Part shown: in pieces, positions 1-6,189 of the stretch
Position numbering within the stretch: the stretch's first letter is position 1
Layout of the letters: every line of letters starts with the position of its first letter
Assembly: GCA_963579995.1 (NCBI GenBank)
Contig: CAUZIY010000140.1
Coordinates: 1 to 8,073 of the forward strand
Reading direction: 5' to 3'
From: UBA6626 sp963579995
GTDB taxonomy: Bacteria; Planctomycetota; Phycisphaerae; Phycisphaerales; Phycisphaeraceae
Length of the DNA stretch: 8,073 bases
Made by a program: the position numbers and the translations under genes
The notes under the pieces: generated by a model
Seen by the model: only the letters and a program-made list of their open reading frames with translations
Told to the model about the DNA's origin: nothing
Database searches by the model: none

Positions 1-135
1 ATCGGCACCCTCGGGCAGTGAACCTGTGGTTCCCAGGCACGGCGACCGACCTACAACGCAAAGCACGACTGCCAGAATCAACAGCATTGACTTGGGACAC
101 TGATCTTCTTTTATAGCCAATCCATTGCTGCACAT
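1..135 (-). CDS. 5' end of a secreted or membrane-anchored protein (runs off the left edge)
   Basis: An open frame of 45 codons runs from an ATG at 135-133 to the window edge without a stop. The peptide has a polar start with several charged residues (MCSNGLAIKEDQCPKS), then a hydrophobic stretch (MLLILAVVLCVVG, about residues 17-29), then RSPCLGTTGS, which is the layout of a signal peptide or N-terminal anchor. A GAGGG Shine-Dalgarno-like sequence at 150-146 lies 10 bases upstream of this ATG. An inner ATG at 87-85 would begin right at the hydrophobic core but has no visible ribosome site. The gene follows the 358-residue secreted protein by 56 bases, a gap holding a perfect hairpin. RSPC is a poor lipobox, so a lipoprotein is not well supported. 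Only the N-terminus is visible, so no function can be given, and the gene call itself is moderate. Confidence 0.45.
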   Translation of the reverse strand, partial: MCSNGLAIKEDQCPKSMLLILAVVLCVVGRSPCLGTTGSLPEGAD

Positions 136-153
136 AAGGGTAAAGCCCTCATA

Positions 154-180
154 CAAGACGAGGGCAATAACCTCGTCTTG
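154..180 (-). terminator. Perfect 10-bp intergenic hairpin, possible terminator or mRNA-stabilising stem
   Basis: CAAGACGAGG (154-163) and CCTCGTCTTG (171-180) are exact inverted complements around a 7-base loop. The hairpin begins 12 bases past the stop of the minus-strand secreted-protein gene and ends 3 bases before the GAGGG ribosome site of the next minus-strand gene. Neither strand has a T-tract after the stem, so it is not a textbook intrinsic terminator. It could end transcription inefficiently, protect the 3' end of the upstream message, or set relative expression of the two genes. The structure is certain; the function is inferred. Confidence 0.5.
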
Positions 181-191
181 ACTCTAGAGCA

Positions 192-1268
192 TCAAGGTAA
201 GTTGTCGGGCGGAGGACGATGTCCGCCAACCCCCGCCAAACTGGGTTCTTCCAGCAATTGGATCATGTGAAAGGCGTAGTCGGAGAAATTGCGATGCTGG
301 CCACCGTATGTCCCCCATCCTTCTTCCCTCTTTGCAGCCGTGAGCAATTGCTGGCGCATCTTATCCAAAACGTGCGGTTCATAGAGGTCCAGAGCCCCTT
401 CGAACGCACCTTGGTAAAGAAAATCCAACAGGTCCGTAGCCAGCCCACTCCCCCGTGAGGCATGACGATCAATTGCACTGACGATTCTTTGAGCAACCTT
501 CGGATCGCCTGTCCACACAAGCGCGTAGATCAATTCGCCCCGGTATTGCCGAATGGCCCAGTTCACAAATCTTACCCGCTGGTTGTACGACTGTGCCTCC
601 TCATCCGTGACAACTTCAAATTGGTCCCTTAACGCCTTGGCTTCGGCAAAGATGGTCTCGGCTTCCGTCTTACGTGCCGAGGTCATGTAGTCAAAGGATC
701 CTGGAGGCTCATATCGCTTATCAAAAGGTGGAATACCCACAATGACGGAAATGAAATCGATCAGGTTGTAGTACTTGTTGCCAATCTCTTCGGGTTCCAG
801 TCGCCATTCAGGACGCTCCGAAAGATTGATCGGAGGTGGCATATACTCAACCAATTTAAGTAGAGCGCCGCTGGCCTTGCGTAGCTGCTTGGGTTCGGAT
901 TGTTTAACAACCCACATTAAATGCCACCGGATGTAGGCATCACGATAGGCATTGGAAGTGAAGGGCCGAATCATACGCTTGAGGACCATTGCCACTTCAT
1001 CGCCACCCCAACCACTCAGGGCCGGGTGAGGTCGACTCAAATGAGACTGATAGGCTGACTTATCTTCCTCGTTAAGCGTGAGCAGGTTATATTTATCAAG
1101 AAGCTTGGCATCAGCAATCAGTAGTTCAACGGCCCGGGCAAGAACATCCTTGCGCTGCTTGGTTCCATCCCCCGGATCACTTGGTTGAGCTGATGCTCGA
1201 TCTTGCACCACGAAGACCGTAGCACACAGCAAGCCCACCATTGCGATCCGCCCAGCAAAGCTTGTCAT
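192..1268 (-). CDS. Secreted, mostly helical protein of unknown function (358 aa)
   Basis: I do not recognise the family. Residues 1-27 form a clear Sec signal peptide: Arg7, a hydrophobic core from about Ile8 to Val21, and an ASA|Q site that would be cut after Ala27. The mature part (about 331 residues) contains no cysteine and is rich in charged residues, tryptophan, tyrosine and arginine, with long stretches that look helical. It is therefore probably a soluble periplasmic or exported protein. No membrane span, catalytic motif or repeat stands out. The C-terminus is short and proline-rich (PPPDNLP). The start is supported by GGAG seven bases before the ATG. The gene begins 38 bases after the frr stop on the same strand, so it is probably cotranscribed with frr, although a secreted protein has no obvious part in ribosome recycling. 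It could be a lineage-specific gene that rides on the housekeeping transcript. Confidence 0.85.
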   Translation of the reverse strand: MTSFAGRIAMVGLLCATVFVVQDRASAQPSDPGDGTKQRKDVLARAVELLIADAKLLDKYNLLTLNEEDKSAYQSHLSRPHPALSGWGGDEVAMVLKRMIRPFTSNAYRDAYIRWHLMWVVKQSEPKQLRKASGALLKLVEYMPPPINLSERPEWRLEPEEIGNKYYNLIDFISVIVGIPPFDKRYEPPGSFDYMTSARKTEAETIFAEAKALRDQFEVVTDEEAQSYNQRVRFVNWAIRQYRGELIYALVWTGDPKVAQRIVSAIDRHASRGSGLATDLLDFLYQGAFEGALDLYEPHVLDKMRQQLLTAAKREEGWGTYGGQHRNFSDYAFHMIQLLEEPSLAGVGGHRPPPDNLP

Positions 1269-1306
1269 GAGAACACTCCGATCAGGAAACGGCCAAGACA
1301 GCCAGC

Positions 1307-1873
1307 CTACATTTCATTGATTTCCTGCAACTTTTCCTCGACCATCTGATCAACCTGTTTTTCATATTTCTTGACAAGCTCCTGGATTTCATTCTTGGCC
1401 TGTTCGACGTCATCTTCGCTGAGATGCAGGGTTTTATCCTTGACCGCGGCATCGACGTGCTTATTGCCATCACGACGAGCGTTTCGAATTGCGATTTTCG
1501 CCTGTTCACCCATCTGTTTGACTGACCCGCCTAGTTGTGCACGCCGCTCACCGGTTAGTGCCGGCAAATTGAGGCGAATCTGTTTTCCTTCTGCGATGGG
1601 ATTAAGGCCCAACCCCGCATTCTGAATGGACTTGATAATGAGTGTGTTTGTTGAAGGATCAAATGGTTTGATCAGTAATTGAGTTGGTTCCGGCACACTG
1701 ATCAAGGCGAGTTGTCGCAGATCCGTCGGCGAGTCGTAATAGTCTACTTTGAGAAACTCAACCAGACCTGTCGATGCCCGGCCGGTGCGCACACCAGCAA
1801 GCTCGTTGTTGAGGTAATCAGTCGATTTCTCCATCATTTCTTCAGCAGTCAGCTGCGCTTCATCAAGGTCCAT
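1307..1873 (-). CDS. frr: Ribosome recycling factor (RRF)
   Basis: RRF acts in the cytoplasm with EF-G to split the post-termination ribosome into subunits, freeing it from mRNA and the deacylated tRNA. The protein is 188 residues, close to the usual 185. It has the expected layout: an N-terminal helix with DYLNNELAGVRTGRAS, a beta domain containing VDYYDSPTDLRQLALISVPEPTQLLIKPFD, and long C-terminal helices with the highly conserved IRNARRDGNK segment. It ends in a charged helix (VEEKLQEINEM). I choose the ATG at 1873 rather than the GTG directly before it at 1876, because GAGG at 1884-1881 is seven bases from the ATG but only four from the GTG. It lies 111 bases downstream of pyrH in the same direction, a neighbour pairing widely conserved in bacteria, and 38 bases before the secreted-protein gene. 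Nothing in the sequence suggests loss of function. Confidence 0.97.
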   Translation of the reverse strand: MDLDEAQLTAEEMMEKSTDYLNNELAGVRTGRASTGLVEFLKVDYYDSPTDLRQLALISVPEPTQLLIKPFDPSTNTLIIKSIQNAGLGLNPIAEGKQIRLNLPALTGERRAQLGGSVKQMGEQAKIAIRNARRDGNKHVDAAVKDKTLHLSEDDVEQAKNEIQELVKKYEKQVDQMVEEKLQEINEM

Positions 1874-1984
1874 CACTTATCCTCGCAAGATATTACGGTT
1901 AGACCACACTAGCCTCATTTCGTCGCCGCAATTCCCGATTCAGTCTACGCTGCTCAGGGTTCTAATTATCATTGAAAGCATTAA

Positions 1985-2749
1985 CTAGTTACTGGCGGTC
2001 ACTTGTGTTCCATATGGTTTTCCTGCCACAACGTCAGCGATGTGACCCGGTGTCTTCATATCAAAAACGACAATGGGAATATTATGTTCCATGCACATAC
2101 TAAATGCCGTCAGATCCATGACCGCCAGACGCTGATCCATTGCCTGCTGATAACTCAATGTGTCAAACCGCTTGGCATCTTGATGCACAGCTGGATCTTT
2201 ATCATAAATACCATCCACTTTGGTTGCTTTGAGTAACACGTCAGCCCCGATTTCGGTCGCTCGAAGTGCAGCAGCCGTATCCGTCGTAAAAAATGGGTTA
2301 CCGGTTCCCGATACGAAAATCACGATTCGCCCTTTCTCCAGATGGCGCACTGCGCGTCCGCGGATGAAGTTCTCGGCAACGGAAGTCAGGTTGATCGCAC
2401 TGAGTACACGTGCAGGGTGCCCCGTCTGATCAAGACGTTCTTTGAGCGCCAACCCGTTGATCGCGGTCCCGAGCATACCCATGTAGTCTGCCGTGGCTTG
2501 GGCGATCTGGCCTTGTTCGGCCAAGGACCTGCCACGAATAATATTGCCTCCGCCGACGACCACCGCCAGTTGAATACCCAGGTCATGAGCATCTGCAATC
2601 TGCTTGGTGATCAACTCTAGTTCATCGCCGTTGATCCCATATCCATTTTCACCGCAGAACGCCTCACCACTGATCTTGAGAAGCACCCGCTTATAATGGG
2701 GCTGGCGGTTCACAACGGTGGTCATGTCATTGTCGGGGGTTATCGTCAT
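1985..2749 (-). CDS. pyrH: UMP kinase (uridylate kinase)
   Basis: PyrH phosphorylates UMP to UDP with ATP, the step that feeds UTP, CTP and pyrimidine deoxynucleotide synthesis. It is a cytoplasmic hexamer of the amino-acid-kinase fold. Diagnostic segments in order are KRVLLKISGEAF (Lys25 in the phosphate-binding strand), VVVGGGNIIRG, MGMLGTAINGLALK, FVSGTGNPFFTTDTAAALRA in the UMP-binding region, and KATKVDGIYDKDP. The protein is 254 residues, slightly longer than the usual 235-245. The extra length is an N-terminal tail of about 10 residues before YKRVLLK. A start at the second Met (codon 9) would remove most of this tail but has no ribosome site, whereas GGTGA lies just upstream of the chosen ATG. 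In other bacteria the enzyme is controlled by GTP and UTP. Here tsf, its frequent upstream partner, is absent and an NYN-domain gene takes that place. Confidence 0.97.
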   Translation of the reverse strand: MTITPDNDMTTVVNRQPHYKRVLLKISGEAFCGENGYGINGDELELITKQIADAHDLGIQLAVVVGGGNIIRGRSLAEQGQIAQATADYMGMLGTAINGLALKERLDQTGHPARVLSAINLTSVAENFIRGRAVRHLEKGRIVIFVSGTGNPFFTTDTAAALRATEIGADVLLKATKVDGIYDKDPAVHQDAKRFDTLSYQQAMDQRLAVMDLTAFSMCMEHNIPIVVFDMKTPGHIADVVAGKPYGTQVTASN

Positions 2750-2797
2750 ATGAATTCACCAATATCGGCTCGACGATTGGACGGTCCAGATACCGCC

Positions 2798-2825
2798 CTA
2801 AGGCCCAATTGGACTAGGCCAATTG
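2798..2825. repeat. Imperfect tandem repeat forming a 7-bp hairpin in the pyrH leader
   Basis: CTAAGGCCCAATTG (2798-2811) is followed after two bases by CTAGGCCAATTG (2814-2825), the same sequence with two single-base deletions. Each copy carries the palindrome CAATTG, so CAATTGG (2806-2812) and CCAATTG (2819-2825) also pair as a perfect 7-bp stem around a 6-base loop. It lies between the NYN gene stop and pyrH and has no following T-tract on either strand, so a terminator is unlikely. It could be an operator or a leader structure, or chance. Confidence 0.4.
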
Positions 2826-2836
2826 CATTCGGTCAA
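2808..2836 (-). promoter_or_regulatory. Candidate sigma-70 promoter of pyrH
   Basis: On the minus strand TTGACC (2836-2831, five of six matches to TTGACA) and TCCAAT (2813-2808, four of six to TATAAT) are separated by 17 bases. The -10 end lies about 60 bases before the pyrH start. The weak -10, lacking the conserved A at its second position, keeps confidence low. It overlaps the CAATTG hairpin described separately, so any factor or structure there could affect initiation. Confidence 0.28.
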
Positions 2837-2866
2837 GTTCTACCCACATACTCTAGCATCCAAAAC

Positions 2867-3403
2867 TCAATGGTCTTTGATTGGACGATCGTAGAACGGC
2901 TTGAGGGGGTCATGATCCAGTGATTGGTCATTGACGCCAAATGTCTTCAGCCACTGGTCTACCTCTTGACCTGATAGGGCCGTGTGCCTGTGGCTTTCCG
3001 GGTCTACATGACCCCCCATTGATGGATCAAAAAGCAGTTGCAGCAACTCAGAAATAAATTGCTTACTCGTCACCACCTGGCACCGGCGACGACGCGCCGC
3101 AGCACGAATCTGACGATCCGTGCTTACAATGGTAAGTCGACGTGGAGCTGAATTGGCGGCAACCATTTCCATGATCACAGAATCAGCACATCGAGAAGGC
3201 CCTGAATAGACCAGTTCCACCTGGTGGACTGGTGATTGCCCAATTCCCCCTGGCTTGATCACACCATCACAAACCACCCAAATCCCGGTCCCAGCCCACC
3301 TACCACGTGCCAACAGCTGACAGAGGCGGGATTCATCCAGTCCAGCCAGTGATGGTGGCATAGGTGTATGCAAGAGGTTGTAGCAATCAATGGCGAGCGG
3401 CAT
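2867..3403 (-). CDS. NYN/PIN-like domain ribonuclease of the YacP (Rae1) type
   Basis: The N-terminus (PLAIDCYNLLH) is the start of the NYN fold, in which the first acidic residue sits in a DGYNL motif; here it reads DCYNL. Four aspartates fall at the expected places: Asp6, Asp46 (VVCDG), Asp74 (SGPSRCADSVIMEMV) and Asp96 (IVSTDRQIR). These would form the metal-binding site. The order of strands ending in VSTDRQIRAAARRR...QVVTSKQF matches the YacP family. In Bacillus subtilis YacP, now called Rae1, is an endonuclease that cuts mRNA in the ribosomal A site. Residues after about 120 form a C-terminal extension with a WLKTFGV segment and a charged tail. The length of 178 is close to the roughly 170 of YacP. 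It lies upstream of pyrH and frr on the same strand, separated from pyrH by 117 bases. The start has only a weak GGA upstream, but the fold begins at residue 3, so it is probably right. That this protein is ribosome-dependent is inference. Confidence 0.8.
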   Translation of the reverse strand: MPLAIDCYNLLHTPMPPSLAGLDESRLCQLLARGRWAGTGIWVVCDGVIKPGGIGQSPVHQVELVYSGPSRCADSVIMEMVAANSAPRRLTIVSTDRQIRAAARRRRCQVVTSKQFISELLQLLFDPSMGGHVDPESHRHTALSGQEVDQWLKTFGVNDQSLDHDPLKPFYDRPIKDH

Positions 3404-3844
3404 GGTGCAGTCCGTGGTGACTCAGGAGTTTGGGGCGGATCAGGATGTTTGTGGCAAAAGACATTCTGCACTTTTCCTGACCATTCAAAAATACTGCGAA
3501 GAGGATCCACAAACCGCTGGCCTGACCTTGTTAATTGTTCCTAGATAACATATCGACACAGAACGACCCCAATAAAATATCACAAATCCCGATCGGCACC
3601 TTGGTGGCCCTGAGGAGGAGATTGGGACCAGCCGTCCATTGATCAAATGCACAACGCCTGCCAGTTGTCCATCGTGGCCACGGCCCTAATACCAGATGAC
3701 CATGCCAGTTACACATTGCCTGTTGGTGGTGTCCTGGCAATTCACAACGTGCCATAAGACCACTCGGTGCAGGGATCGATAAGACACCAACTGGTCTACA
3801 AGAAAATTGATGTCTTGGTATGTTTTTATCTTGTGCTGGTGGAA

Positions 3845-4021
3845 ATGCCATTCCCCACAGAAAGTACGCAATTATTGACGCCGCCCCTGTTCCACCTCGG
3901 CCCGGGTCTCAACCGGGCATGGCGTGCTAGTTTCTTGCCCGAAATGCCGGATGGCTCTAAGCTGATGAGTTGGTGGAATGATCAAGATCTCGCAGTTGAA
4001 TCCAGCAAACGAAATCGGTGA
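3845..4021 (+). CDS. Doubtful small ORF (58 aa) upstream of acs
   Basis: The frame is open from a GTG at 3767 and from an ATG at 3845 to a TGA at 4019-4021. From the ATG it gives a 58-residue peptide starting MPFPTESTQLLTPPLFHLG and ending in a polar, basic tail (ESSKRNR). GGTGG lies just upstream but at very short spacing. The composition is protein-like (mixed polar, aromatic and proline residues, no cysteine), which is why I list it. There is no recognisable domain, and it contains a GC-rich hairpin at 3900-3918. It could equally be non-coding leader DNA or the remnant of a gene. It ends 78 bases before acs, so it could be cotranscribed with it. Confidence 0.22.
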   Translation: MPFPTESTQLLTPPLFHLGPGLNRAWRASFLPEMPDGSKLMSWWNDQDLAVESSKRNR

Positions 4022-4053
4022 TTCCACATGCGCTGAACACGACTCATTCCCGT

Positions 4054-4059
4054 TAAAAT
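4054..4059 (+). promoter_or_regulatory. Candidate -10 element for acs
   Basis: TAAAAT matches five of six bases of TATAAT and would give a 5' leader of roughly 35 bases before the acs ATG. No convincing -35 lies at the right distance: the nearest is CTGAAC at 4033-4038, with a 15-base spacer and three matches. A factor-dependent promoter is therefore possible, as for acs in enteric bacteria where CRP is needed. Confidence 0.22.
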
Positions 4060-4099
4060 CACGCCCTCAATAATCTGGGGCTCGTAAGGAGTCAATCTG

Positions 4100-6070
4100 A
4101 TGAACCAGACAAATACTCAAAGCCGAAGTCAATCAGCCCAAACTTTCGCACCACCATCAACCTTCACAGATACGGCCCACGTCAAGTCATTTGATCAATA
4201 CGACCAAATGTATAAAGATTCGATCCAAAACCCAGACAAGTTCTGGGGTGAAATCGCCTCCCAATTCGTGTGGCACAAAAAGTGGGATCGTGTTTCCAGT
4301 TATGACTTCACAGATAAGGTCGAGATCCAGTGGTTCCTGGGCGGAAAGACCAATATCACCGTCAACTGCCTTGATCGACATCTTGAAAACCGGGGCGATC
4401 AAACTGCAATTATCTGGGAGGGGAACGAACCGGGTGATGAGGCCAAGTTTACTTACCGACAGATTCACCGCGAAGTCTGCAAGTTCGCCAATGTTCTCAA
4501 ATCAATCGGCGTGACTAAGGGAGACCGTGTCTGCCTCTACCTGCAAATGATCCCGCAGTTGCCGATTGCAATGCTGGCTTGTGCACGAATTGGCGCCATT
4601 CATTCGGTTGTTTTCGGTGCATTCAGTGAAGATTCACTTCGTGACCGCATCAACGATTCATCGTGCAAGGTATTGGTCACACAGGACACCGCGATACGCG
4701 GGCCCAAGAACGATATCGAGATGAAAACCAAGGCGGACAAGGCGGTCGCAGAATGCCCAAGTATTGAACATGTCGTGGTGGTCAAGCGAACTGGAAATGA
4801 CGTGCCGATGACACCCGAACGTGATCTGTGGTGGCATGACCACATGGCTGATGCCAGCGAGAATTGCGATCCGGAATGGCTCGACTCAGAAGACCCGCTG
4901 TTCATCCTCTACACCTCGGGCTCAACCGGCAAACCCAAAGGGGTGCTCCACACAACCGGTGGCTACATGGTCTATGCAGCGACCACGTTTAAGAATATTT
5001 TTGATTATCAAGATGGCGACATCTGGTGGTGTACCGCTGATATCGGCTGGATCACTGGCCACAGCTACATCATCTATGGACCGATGGCCAACGGGGCCGT
5101 AACGACAATGTTCGAAGGGATCCCCACCTACCCGGATGCCGGACGATTTTGGGACATCTGCGACAAGTACAAAGTCACACAATTCTATACCGCTCCGACC
5201 GCAATCCGCTCGCTTATGAGAGAAGGCGAGGAACCCATCACATCACGTGATTTATCGAGCCTGAAACTGCTGGGTACTGTTGGAGAACCAATTAATCCAA
5301 AGGTATGGCTCTGGTATCACCGGACGGTGGGCAAAAGCCGATGCCCGGTTATCGACACCTGGTGGCAGACGGAAACAGGCGGCATATTAATCACCCCCCT
5401 TCCTGGCGCGCACTTGCTCAAACCAGGAAGTGCATCGCGACCGTTTTTTGGTGTCGAGCCCGTGATCGTGGATGATGAAGGCAAGGAGTTACCTGACGGA
5501 GAAAGTGGCAAGCTTTGCATCAAAAAGCCTTGGCCTGGAATCATGCGAACCACTTGGGGGGACCATCAGCGATTCGTTGACACCTATTTCAGTACATTCA
5601 AGGGAATGTACTTCACTGGTGACGGCTGCCGGCGCGATACTGACGGTGATTACTGGCTACTGGGTCGAGTCGATGACGTAATGAACATCTCTGGCCACCG
5701 ATTAGGTACCGCTGAAGTGGAAAGCGCGCTTGTCTCGCATCCATCTGTTGCCGAATCCGCGGTGGTCGGCTTTCCGCACGATATCAAGGGACAAGGCATC
5801 TATGCATATGTCACACTCAAGGTTGGAGAATCATACTCAGATGATCTCAAGAAAGAACTCATCCAGCACGTTCGCCAGGAGATCGGACCTATCGCATCAC
5901 CGGATGTGATCCAGTGGGCTCCTGGTCTGCCAAAAACTCGTTCCGGAAAGATCATGCGACGCATCCTCCGGAAAATTTCCGAGAATGAAACAGACCAGAT
6001 TGGCGACACAAGCACACTTGCCGACCCGAGTGTAGTCGATGACCTGGTTAAGAACCGGGCTGGCACGTAA
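4100..6070 (+). CDS. acs: Acetyl-coenzyme A synthetase (AMP-forming)
   Basis: Acs activates acetate with ATP to acetyl-AMP and then transfers the acetyl group to CoA in the cytoplasm, allowing growth on or recovery of acetate. The 656-residue length matches the family (about 650). An N-terminal acetyl-CoA-synthetase domain (FDQYDQMYKDSIQNPDKFW) is followed by the large AMP-binding domain and the mobile C-terminal domain. Visible motifs are the P-loop YTSGSTGKPKG at 271-281, the adenine/acetate site DTWWQTETGG at 419-428, and GRVDDVMNISGHRLGTAEVE at the hinge. Trp422 corresponds to the tryptophan that limits the pocket to acetate (Trp414 in Salmonella). PKTRSGKIMRR holds Lys617, the catalytic lysine that is reversibly acetylated in other bacteria (Lys609 in Salmonella). 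No acetyltransferase or deacetylase gene is nearby. AAGGAG eight bases before the ATG is a near-ideal ribosome site. The protein is intact, and the key tryptophan argues against propionyl-CoA synthetase. Confidence 0.97.
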   Translation: MNQTNTQSRSQSAQTFAPPSTFTDTAHVKSFDQYDQMYKDSIQNPDKFWGEIASQFVWHKKWDRVSSYDFTDKVEIQWFLGGKTNITVNCLDRHLENRGDQTAIIWEGNEPGDEAKFTYRQIHREVCKFANVLKSIGVTKGDRVCLYLQMIPQLPIAMLACARIGAIHSVVFGAFSEDSLRDRINDSSCKVLVTQDTAIRGPKNDIEMKTKADKAVAECPSIEHVVVVKRTGNDVPMTPERDLWWHDHMADASENCDPEWLDSEDPLFILYTSGSTGKPKGVLHTTGGYMVYAATTFKNIFDYQDGDIWWCTADIGWITGHSYIIYGPMANGAVTTMFEGIPTYPDAGRFWDICDKYKVTQFYTAPTAIRSLMREGEEPITSRDLSSLKLLGTVGEPINPKVWLWYHRTVGKSRCPVIDTWWQTETGGILITPLPGAHLLKPGSASRPFFGVEPVIVDDEGKELPDGESGKLCIKKPWPGIMRTTWGDHQRFVDTYFSTFKGMYFTGDGCRRDTDGDYWLLGRVDDVMNISGHRLGTAEVESALVSHPSVAESAVVGFPHDIKGQGIYAYVTLKVGESYSDDLKKELIQHVRQEIGPIASPDVIQWAPGLPKTRSGKIMRRILRKISENETDQIGDTSTLADPSVVDDLVKNRAGT

Positions 6071-6177
6071 TGACTGCCGGACTGCACTTGAACCACCAAG
6101 GTGGCGATATCAAAAGTCAACTTGTCAATTTTGTAGGAACCTACCCGGTCCATTGGGGATATGCCGGATGCTTTTAG
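6070..6177 (+). CDS. Possible 35-aa coupling or leader ORF between acs and pdxJ
   Basis: An ATG at 6070-6072 overlaps the acs stop by one base (TAATG) and opens a 35-codon frame ending at TAG 6175-6177. The peptide starts MTAGLHLNHQGGDIKSQ and ends in an aromatic, glycine-rich segment (YPVHWGYAGCF). It has no ribosome site of its own, so translation would depend on ribosomes finishing acs. Its stop overlaps the AGAAGG ribosome site of pdxJ and lies nine bases before the CTG start in the same frame, so it could couple acs to pdxJ translation. A 35-codon open frame is not rare by chance, and no homologue is recognised. Confidence 0.25.
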   Translation: MTAGLHLNHQGGDIKSQLVNFVGTYPVHWGYAGCF

Positions 6178-6189
6178 AAGGCGGCGCTG
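6176..6189 (+). promoter_or_regulatory. Ribosome site deciding the CTG start of pdxJ
   Basis: AGAAGG at 6176-6181 is a good match to the anti-Shine-Dalgarno sequence and lies five bases from CTG 6187-6189. It is 26 bases from the GTG at 6208, far too distant to serve it. The spacing therefore favours the CTG, or less likely an ACG at 6193. Confidence 0.6.

Larger units (their letters stand above)
3404..4099. other. Long divergent intergenic region (696 bp)
   Basis: This gap lies between the divergent NYN gene and acs. I see no tRNA, recognisable riboswitch or terminator with a T-tract. The longest minus-strand frame (3531-3851) encodes a cysteine-, histidine- and tryptophan-rich sequence with no ribosome site and looks non-coding. 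The part nearest acs holds a possible small ORF (3845-4021), a GCCCGG/CCGGGC hairpin (3900-3918) and a candidate acs promoter. A 10-base palindrome, CGTGGCCACG, lies at 3673-3682. Most of the region is unexplained. Confidence 0.6.

Noticed and set aside
3436..3446. 11-base sequence CGGATCAGGAT repeated at 7488-7498
   Set aside because: Several 11-base matches are expected by chance in 8 kb, and the contexts differ.
3531..3851. 106-codon minus-strand frame in the gap before acs
   Set aside because: The peptide is rich in Cys, His, Trp and Pro, with no ribosome site and no recognisable motif; it also overlaps another equally poor frame.
3963..4015. CTGATGAG followed by ACGAAA, with TTGGTGGA and TCCAGCAA able to pair between them, resembling the core of a hammerhead ribozyme
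   Set aside because: No pairing that would give stems I and III and no cleavage-site triplet could be found on either side, and stem II needs a bulge and a mismatch. Probably chance.
6175..6177. Readthrough of the in-frame TAG joining the 35-codon ORF to PdxJ
   Set aside because: PdxJ homologues have no such N-terminal extension, and a ribosome site lies between the stop and the CTG.
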